Shown here: positions 5,946 to 9,743 of the stretch, one piece after another | Layout of the letters: each line of letters begins with the position of its first letter | Numbering within the stretch: position 1 is the first letter of the stretch | DNA from: Salegentibacter sp. | GTDB taxonomy: Bacteria > Bacteroidota > Bacteroidia > Flavobacteriales > Flavobacteriaceae | Assembly: GCA_024635815.1 (NCBI GenBank) | Contig: JAGXIG010000072.1 | Location: 1-9,743 of the forward strand | Direction of reading: 5' to 3' | Length of the DNA: 9,743 nucleotides | Made by a program: the position numbers and the translations under genes | The notes under the pieces: model-generated | What the model was told of the DNA's origin: nothing | Seen by the model: only the letters and a program-made list of their open reading frames with translations | Database searches by the model: none

Positions 5946-7276
5946 TGCTCAAATTCTTTAAATCTTTATATCTAAACCAGCGGTTTTTCTATGCGATCTT
6001 CGGCATCGTCCTACTCTTTCTGTTTTCCTATTTCTTTGATTTTCTGTACGGATTTACCTGGGCTTTAAGCCTGATTCTGCTACTTCTATTTATCGCCGAT
6101 TTGGTAAGCCTCTATAAAAATAATCGAATTAATGCCGAAAGGATTCTTCCGCAAAAATTTTCGAATTCAGATGAAAATGAAGTGGAAATCATCCTGGAAA
6201 ACAAATATAAATTCCCGGTTTATGCTGAAATTATAGATGAAATTCCCGTGCAGTTTCAGAAGCGAGATTTTTTAAAAAAATTGAAAATTGGTGGCGATAC
6301 TATTGAAAAATTCAGCTATTATTTACGGCCTGTTACCCGCGGTGAATATTTCTTCGGAAAACTAAATATTTACGTTTTCACAAAAATTGGCCTGGTAAAA
6401 AGGCGCTCGGTTTTTGGAGATAAACAAATGCTGAAAGTCTATCCTTCCTTTATCCAAATGAAAAAACTGGATTTTCTGGCCATAGATAATCGCTTATCCC
6501 AACCCGGTCTAAAGAAAATCAGGAGGATTGGCCATACCATGGAGTTTGAGCAAATTAAAGAATACGTACCGGGAGACGATGTGCGAACCATAAACTGGAA
6601 AGCCACCGCTAAACAGGGCGATCTTATGGTGAACCAGTTTCAGGATGAAAAAGCCCAACCTATTTATTCTATTATAGATACCGGTCGCGTGATGAAAATG
6701 CCTTTTATTGGCCTGAGTTTATTGGATTATGCAATTAACAGTAGTCTTGCTTTTTCCAATATCGCGCTTAAGAAAAAAGACAAAGCAGGCCTTATTTCTT
6801 TTTCATCTAAAATTGAAAATATTCTGAAGGCCAACGCAAAATTGAGCCAGTTGCAGCAAATAATGGAGCGTTTGTATAATATCAACACGCAGTTTCCGGA
6901 TTCAGATTTTAATATGCTTTACAGCAATTTGCGACAAAGGGTTACGCAGCGTAGTTTGCTGATGCTGTACACTAATTTCGAACATATTTCGGCTTTAAAA
7001 CGGCAACTTCCCTATCTACAAGCGATCAATAAAAAACATGTCTTAGTGGTGATCTTTTTTGAAAATACCGAACTGGACAAAATTATTGCCAGCAATCCCG
7101 ATAATACTACCGATATGGCACACCAGGTAATTGCCGAAAGTTTTGCGCACGATAAAAAGCTTATGGCCGCCGAACTAAGACAACACGGTATTAATACTTT
7201 ACTAACAAAACCCGAAGACTTAAGTATTAATACAATTAATAAGTACCTGGAAATTAAAGCCCGCGGAATACTTTAA
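5945..7276 (+). CDS. DUF58 protein with degenerate von Willebrand A-like domain
   Basis: A 443-aa protein beginning at GTG 5945, the only start that uses the frame's N-terminal membrane hairpin (about 13-33 and 38-55); no in-frame ATG lies nearby. The DUF58 core is clear: EFEQIKEYVPGDDVRTINWK (200-219) followed by ATA (220-222). A beta-sandwich-like segment (about 60-165) precedes it, and a von Willebrand A-like fold (about 236-420) follows. The metal-binding DxSxS motif is replaced by D245-T-G-R-V, so both serines are lost. DUF58 proteins are encoded next to MoxR ATPases in most bacteria and are thought to be their membrane-bound partners. It is the last gene of the operon; no convincing intrinsic terminator follows, only the repeats described separately. 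Family assignment is firm, molecular role unknown. Confidence 0.95.
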   Translation: MLKFFKSLYLNQRFFYAIFGIVLLFLFSYFFDFLYGFTWALSLILLLLFIADLVSLYKNNRINAERILPQKFSNSDENEVEIILENKYKFPVYAEIIDEIPVQFQKRDFLKKLKIGGDTIEKFSYYLRPVTRGEYFFGKLNIYVFTKIGLVKRRSVFGDKQMLKVYPSFIQMKKLDFLAIDNRLSQPGLKKIRRIGHTMEFEQIKEYVPGDDVRTINWKATAKQGDLMVNQFQDEKAQPIYSIIDTGRVMKMPFIGLSLLDYAINSSLAFSNIALKKKDKAGLISFSSKIENILKANAKLSQLQQIMERLYNINTQFPDSDFNMLYSNLRQRVTQRSLLMLYTNFEHISALKRQLPYLQAINKKHVLVVIFFENTELDKIIASNPDNTTDMAHQVIAESFAHDKKLMAAELRQHGINTLLTKPEDLSINTINKYLEIKARGIL

Positions 7277-7302
7277 TTAATTAATTTCAAACAGCTACTG
7301 AA

Positions 7303-7333
7303 TGTCATTACAAACGGAGTGAAGTAATCTCTA
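7303..7333. repeat. Copy of a 'GTCATTgCgA...GAAGcAATCTC' type intergenic repeat
   Basis: The sequence tGTCATTACAAACGGAG then TGAAGTAATCTC resembles the widely dispersed bacterial intergenic repeat usually written GTCATTGCGA...GAAGCAATCTC. ATTAC (7307-7311) and GTAAT (7324-7328) form a 5-bp stem with a 12-nt loop. Relative to the remembered consensus (ATTGC/GCAAT) both arms differ at the paired position, so pairing is kept. Recognition of the consensus is from memory. Confidence 0.5.
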
Positions 7334-7390
7334 TGCTTAAGTCTCACCTATTTCGGATAACAGACTATTGTTAAGATTTTCCACTTTTAT

Positions 7391-7439
7391 TTTCTTCCGT
7401 CTTTTTTCTTGATTCCTTTTTCTTGTTTCTTGTTTCTTG
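7391..7439. repeat. Degenerate heptanucleotide tandem repeat (TTTCTTG)n
   Basis: Seven consecutive 7-nt units in register: TTTCTTC (7391), CGTCTTT (7398), TTTCTTG (7405), ATTCCTT (7412), then TTTCTTG at 7419, 7426 and 7433. Four units are perfect. The whole stretch from about 7373 to 7450 is strongly pyrimidine-rich on this strand. It lies about 150 nt upstream of the oxyR promoter box. Confidence 0.65.
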
Positions 7440-7492
7440 AAGACTTCCTACTCGTTTGTAATACTTTAAGCACAAAATTTACAATTCAGCAC

Positions 7493-7523
7493 TCAATAAT
7501 TACAAGTCGGTTATAATTATTGA
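7493..7523. repeat. Perfect 10-bp inverted repeat upstream of oxyR
   Basis: TCAATAATTA (7493-7502) and TAATTATTGA (7514-7523) are exact reverse complements around an 11-nt spacer. The dyad is AT-rich, lies about 65 nt upstream of the oxyR -7 box and has no T-tract after it. It could be an operator for a dimeric regulator or a weak hairpin; the sequence alone does not decide. Confidence 0.55.
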
Positions 7524-7588
7524 ACCAACAGTTTAACCTTCATATAGATAAAATCATATTTATATTAATTTAGAATAGAAAAAACCAA

Positions 7589-7596
7589 TACATTTG
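7589..7596 (+). promoter_or_regulatory. oxyR promoter, Bacteroidota -7 box
   Basis: TACATTTG is a full match to the Bacteroidota -7 consensus TAnnTTTG. It ends 23 nt before the oxyR ATG, which suits a short leader. No TTG is found at the usual 17-23 nt upstream; only TTA (7565-7567) is near, so the promoter has a weak -33 element and may need an activator. Confidence 0.55.
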
Positions 7597-7619
7597 CAGT
7601 AACAATAAGGCTTCAATTT

Positions 7620-8576
7620 ATGACAATTACACAACTGCATTATGTGTTGGCGGTTGCCGAACACAAGAATTTCACCAGGGCTGCTCAAAAAGTTTTTGTT
7701 ACCCAGCCCACGCTAAGTATGCAAATTCAAAAACTGGAAGAAGAATTGGATGTTCAGATTTTTGACAGAACCAAAAAGCCTATTCAGCTTACTGAGACCG
7801 GACAAAAAATTGTACAACAGGCAAGAAATATTGTTAATGAAAGTGACCGGATTAAAGATATTGTAGATCAGCAAAAGGGCTTTGTAGGCGGAATTTTCAA
7901 ACTGGGGGTAATCCCTACGGTTATGCCTACCTTATTACCAATGTTCATCCATAATTTCATTAAAAAATATCCAAAAGTAAAGCTCAAAATTGAAGAGTTA
8001 AATACCGATGCTATTATAGAACGCTTAAGGGAGGGGCATTTAGATGCTGCAATTGCTGCTACCCCTCTAGAATTACCGGGCATTAAAGAAAATGTGCTTT
8101 ATTACGAACCTTTTGTTGGGTACATTCCAAATACGCACCGACTTCATAATAATGAAAAGATTGAAATTAATGATTTGGACATAGACGATATGCTACTCCT
8201 GGAAGATGGCCATTGCTTTAAAGATGGTATTCTTAACCTTTGTAAATCTTCCAGAAACTACGATGAAGATCATTTTCAACTAGAGAGCGGAAGTTTTGAA
8301 ACCTTAATAAAACTGGCTAATGAAGGTCTGGGAATGACGCTTCTCCCCTATTTACATACGCTCGATATAAAAGATGCTGAAAAGAAAAATCTAAGAATGT
8401 TTAAAGATCCCGTACCAGCCAGGGAAGTAAGTCTTATATACAATCGTAGCGAATTAAAAATGCAAATTATAGAAGCCATAAGAAGCACTATTGCCGGCGT
8501 GGTAAAGGGTGCTATTGCTTTTCATAATGTTAATATTATAAGTCCGCTTAACAAAAAGAAGGAGTTTCAGGAATAA
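7620..8576 (+). CDS. oxyR: OxyR-type LysR-family peroxide-sensing regulator
   Basis: A 318-aa LysR-type transcription factor. The N-terminal winged helix-turn-helix (about 1-60) contains FTRAAQKVFVTQPTLSMQIQ (18-37), and a linker helix (about 61-88) leads to the substrate-binding-like regulatory domain (about 90-300). GHCFKDGILNLC places cysteines at 199 and 208, the same numbers and spacing as the E. coli OxyR peroxidatic/resolving pair; Thr100, His198 and Asp202 also coincide. In E. coli peroxide drives a Cys199-Cys208 disulfide that switches the protein to activate katG, ahpCF, dps and related genes. No peroxide-defence target is in this window. The ATG at 7620 gives the standard LysR start (MTITQLHYVLAVAE); AGG at 7608-7610 is a weak ribosome-binding site. 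Alternatives such as CysB or CatR types are disfavoured by the cysteine pair. Confidence 0.96.
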   Translation: MTITQLHYVLAVAEHKNFTRAAQKVFVTQPTLSMQIQKLEEELDVQIFDRTKKPIQLTETGQKIVQQARNIVNESDRIKDIVDQQKGFVGGIFKLGVIPTVMPTLLPMFIHNFIKKYPKVKLKIEELNTDAIIERLREGHLDAAIAATPLELPGIKENVLYYEPFVGYIPNTHRLHNNEKIEINDLDIDDMLLLEDGHCFKDGILNLCKSSRNYDEDHFQLESGSFETLIKLANEGLGMTLLPYLHTLDIKDAEKKNLRMFKDPVPAREVSLIYNRSELKMQIIEAIRSTIAGVVKGAIAFHNVNIISPLNKKKEFQE

Positions 8577-8620
8577 GCAAAGAAGAAAAATCCTCTAATT
8601 TCTTATAAAATCAGTAAACT

Positions 8621-8649
8621 AAAAAGCGGCCCGAAAGCCGCTTTTTTTT
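8621..8649. terminator. Bidirectional intrinsic terminator between oxyR and the small ORF
   Basis: GCGGC (8626-8630), loop CCGAAA, GCCGC (8637-8641), with five A residues on the left and eight T residues on the right (8642-8649). Read on the + strand it ends oxyR; on the - strand the A-run becomes a T-run and it ends the 65-aa gene, whose TAA stop (8650-8648) lies inside the tract. A-U pairing can extend the stem to 10 bp. Confidence 0.92.
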
Positions 8650-8845
8650 ATGTATTTAAATAAGTTAAACATTGATTGAGTTCCGGGTTTTTCCGGGTTA
8701 AAGCCAGAATCCAGATACGCAGTTCCTCAATTTCATGTGGTAAAAGTCGCTGAAGTGCTTTTTTCACTTCCCTGCAAAACAGGGCGGGATCAAAACTGAC
8801 TTTATCCAGTACAGTCTTGGTGTATTCAAACATCGCTCTCGCCAT
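8648..8845 (-). CDS. Small conserved-looking flavobacterial protein, function unknown
   Basis: A 65-aa protein (MARAMFEYTKTVLDKVSFDP...) with no signal peptide or membrane segment; predicted to be cytosolic and mostly helical. It is rich in charged residues and has two cysteines (24 and 59). I recognise a family of similar short proteins in Flavobacteriia, with the shared pattern M-FEYTKTVL-KVSFD--LFCRE--KALKRLLP-E-EEL--W, but know of no assigned function. Support for a real gene: the stop sits in an intrinsic terminator tract, the frame is on the same strand as the upstream AIM24-family gene, and codon use is normal. ATG 8845 is the first start; an in-frame ATG at 8833 (Met5) could be used instead. 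No clear ribosome-binding site. Confidence 0.8.
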   Translation of the reverse strand: MARAMFEYTKTVLDKVSFDPALFCREVKKALQRLLPHEIEELRIWILALTRKNPELNQCLTYLNT

Positions 8846-8927
8846 AATTTGAAAGATTTAAATTAGAAGTTAGGTTAAAAAAAGAGTAGAAATCTTATAA
8901 TAGGCTGTAGTGTTTTTTAAAACCACC

Positions 8928-8961
8928 TAAATATACTAAAAATTTACTAATCGTTTTTCAA
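8928..8961 (-). promoter_or_regulatory. Weak candidate promoter for the 65-aa gene
   Basis: On the minus strand TTG (8961-8959) is followed after 23 nt by TATATTTA (8935-8928), one base off the Bacteroidota -7 consensus TAnnTTTG. It would leave a leader of roughly 75 nt. The region is so AT-rich that a chance match is quite possible; read-through from the upstream gene is an alternative. Confidence 0.22.
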
Positions 8962-8981
8962 ATAACAAGTGTTTAACAGTC

Positions 8982-9743
8982 CTAAAATCTGCGATCACCA
9001 CTAATAACATCCCCAAGACCGCCAAGAATACTACCTTCCCCTTTGTCTTTACCACCACCTTGTGGTGCCGCCTGCAAAATTCGGTTCGCTAATCGGCTAA
9101 AAGGTAGGGATTGTACGTATACCGTTCCCGGACCGGTAAGTGTTGCGAAGAAAAGTCCTTCGCCTCCGAAAATTGTATTTTTAATTCCGCCTACAAACTC
9201 AATATCATAATTTATATCCTGGGTAAATCCAATAATACAGCCGGTGTCTATTTTTAATTTTTCTCCGGGAGATAATTCCTTTCTTGCCATAGTTCCCCCG
9301 GCGTGAACAAAGGCCATTCCGTCGCCTTCAAGTTTTTGCATAATAAAACCTTCACCGCCAAAAAACCCACGCCCGAGTTTTCTACTGAATTCTATCCCTA
9401 CAGAAACACCTTTGGCTGCGCATAAAAAAGCATCTTTCTGGCAAATAAATTTATTTCCATACCGGGTAAGATCTATAGGAATAATTTTCCCGGGATAAGG
9501 CGAAGCAAAACTGATGCGCTTTTTTCCCTGAATTTCATTACTGAAAATCGTCATAAACAAGCTCTCGCCGGTAAGTAGTCGTTTCCCCGCACCTAAAACT
9601 TTACCCAGGAAACCTTCATTTTCTTTAGAGCCATCACCAAAAATGGTATCCATCCTAATCCCATCGTCCATCATCATAAAATTGCCGGCTTCAGCAATTA
9701 CGGCTTCCTGCGGATCCAGCTCCAATTCTACATACTGCATCTC
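8982..9743 (-). CDS. TIGR00266/AIM24-family protein, start off the right edge
   Basis: The frame stays open to the window edge: the codon before ATG 9740 is GAG, giving '...[11 protein letters not shown]', which matches the usual internal sequence of this family (roughly ten to fifteen residues normally precede it). The true start is therefore outside. The visible 253 residues contain [12 protein letters not shown] (17-28, numbering from the Met at 9740), [16 protein letters not shown] (126-141) and [28 protein letters not shown] (191-218); the two FGGEG motifs reflect the internally repeated beta-roll of AIM24/COG2013 proteins. The C-terminus is Gly-rich (227-246). Role: unknown in bacteria; the yeast relative Aim24 is mitochondrial. 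Predicted cytosolic. It lies upstream of, and codirectional with, the 65-aa gene, with 136 nt between. Confidence 0.92.
   Translation of the reverse strand, partial: EMQYVELELDPQEAVIAEAGNFMMMDDGIRMDTIFGDGSKENEGFLGKVLGAGKRLLTGESLFMTIFSNEIQGKKRISFASPYPGKIIPIDLTRYGNKFICQKDAFLCAAKGVSVGIEFSRKLGRGFFGGEGFIMQKLEGDGMAFVHAGGTMARKELSPGEKLKIDTGCIIGFTQDINYDIEFVGGIKNTIFGGEGLFFATLTGPGTVYVQSLPFSRLANRILQAAPQGGGKDKGEGSILGGLGDVISGDRRF

Larger units (their letters stand above)
7277..7619. other. Gene-free region between the DUF58 gene and oxyR
   Basis: No open frame longer than about 14 codons with a plausible start was seen here on the + strand. In order it holds a short GTCATT...GTAATCTC dispersed-type repeat (7303-7333), a pyrimidine-rich block with a degenerate heptamer repeat (7391-7439), a perfect 10-bp inverted repeat (7493-7523) and the oxyR promoter (7589-7596). 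I found no GC-rich hairpin with a T-tract to end the upstream operon. Confidence 0.8.

Noticed and set aside
4944..7276. Classical Bat (BatA-E) aerotolerance operon
   Set aside because: MoxR and DUF58 are shared, but no BatA/BatB von Willebrand proteins, BatC/E TPR proteins or BatD are present; the neighbours are SpoIIM, DUF4129 and DUF4350.
432..7276. MoxR-based conflict or phage-defence system
   Set aside because: No nuclease, toxin, sensor or mobile-element context is visible, and the locus looks like conserved core genome.
7391..7439. CRISPR-like array
   Set aside because: Units are 7 nt with no spacers and no cas genes; it is a simple tandem repeat.
7868..8083. Reverse 71-aa frame inside oxyR
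   Set aside because: Antisense to a conserved regulatory domain; no independent support.

Overview
The window reads as chromosomal DNA of a marine or soil-type Flavobacteriaceae member (Bacteroidota), probably near Gramella/Christiangramia, Salegentibacter or Zunongwangia. This is inferred from the low G+C, the lack of strong Shine-Dalgarno sequences, a Bacteroidota-type promoter element (TAnnTTTG) before oxyR, and protein sequences that look flavobacterial. No rRNA, tRNA, CRISPR array, transposase or phage gene is visible, so this is mostly core genome with a few dispersed intergenic repeats.

Layout. (1) 1-336: the 3' part of a cyclophilin-type peptidyl-prolyl isomerase whose start lies off the left edge. 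(2) 337-431: a short intergenic stretch with a compact REP-like cluster of CCTCG/CGAGG inverted repeats. (3) 432-1148 (-): an RDD-family membrane protein, divergent from (4) 1183-7276 (+): six genes joined head to tail with every junction overlapping by 1-20 nt. They encode a SpoIIM/DUF95 membrane protein, a multi-pass protein of the GPDPase-membrane-domain/DUF975 type, a DUF4129 protein, a DUF4350 protein, a MoxR AAA+ ATPase and a DUF58 protein. (5) 7277-7619: a 343-nt gene-free region holding three repeat or dyad structures and the oxyR promoter. (6) 7620-8576: oxyR, with the two redox cysteines at exactly the Escherichia coli positions. (7) 8621-8649: a shared bidirectional terminator. (8) 8648-8845 (-): a small conserved-looking 65-aa protein of unknown function. 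(9) 8982-9743 (-): a TIGR00266/AIM24-family protein whose start lies off the right edge.

The six-gene operon plus the divergent rdd gene is the most interesting part. MoxR would be the cytosolic ATPase and DUF58 its membrane-anchored von Willebrand-like partner. DUF4129 and DUF4350 are single-pass or two-pass proteins with substantial periplasmic or cytosolic portions, and SpoIIM, the GPDPase-like protein and RDD are integral membrane proteins. The same gene content recurs, as I recall it, in distant phyla (for example the moxR2 region of Mycobacterium tuberculosis). That suggests a conserved envelope-associated machine, but its biochemical function is not established and I do not assign one. 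OxyR is probably a separate transcription unit for peroxide sensing.
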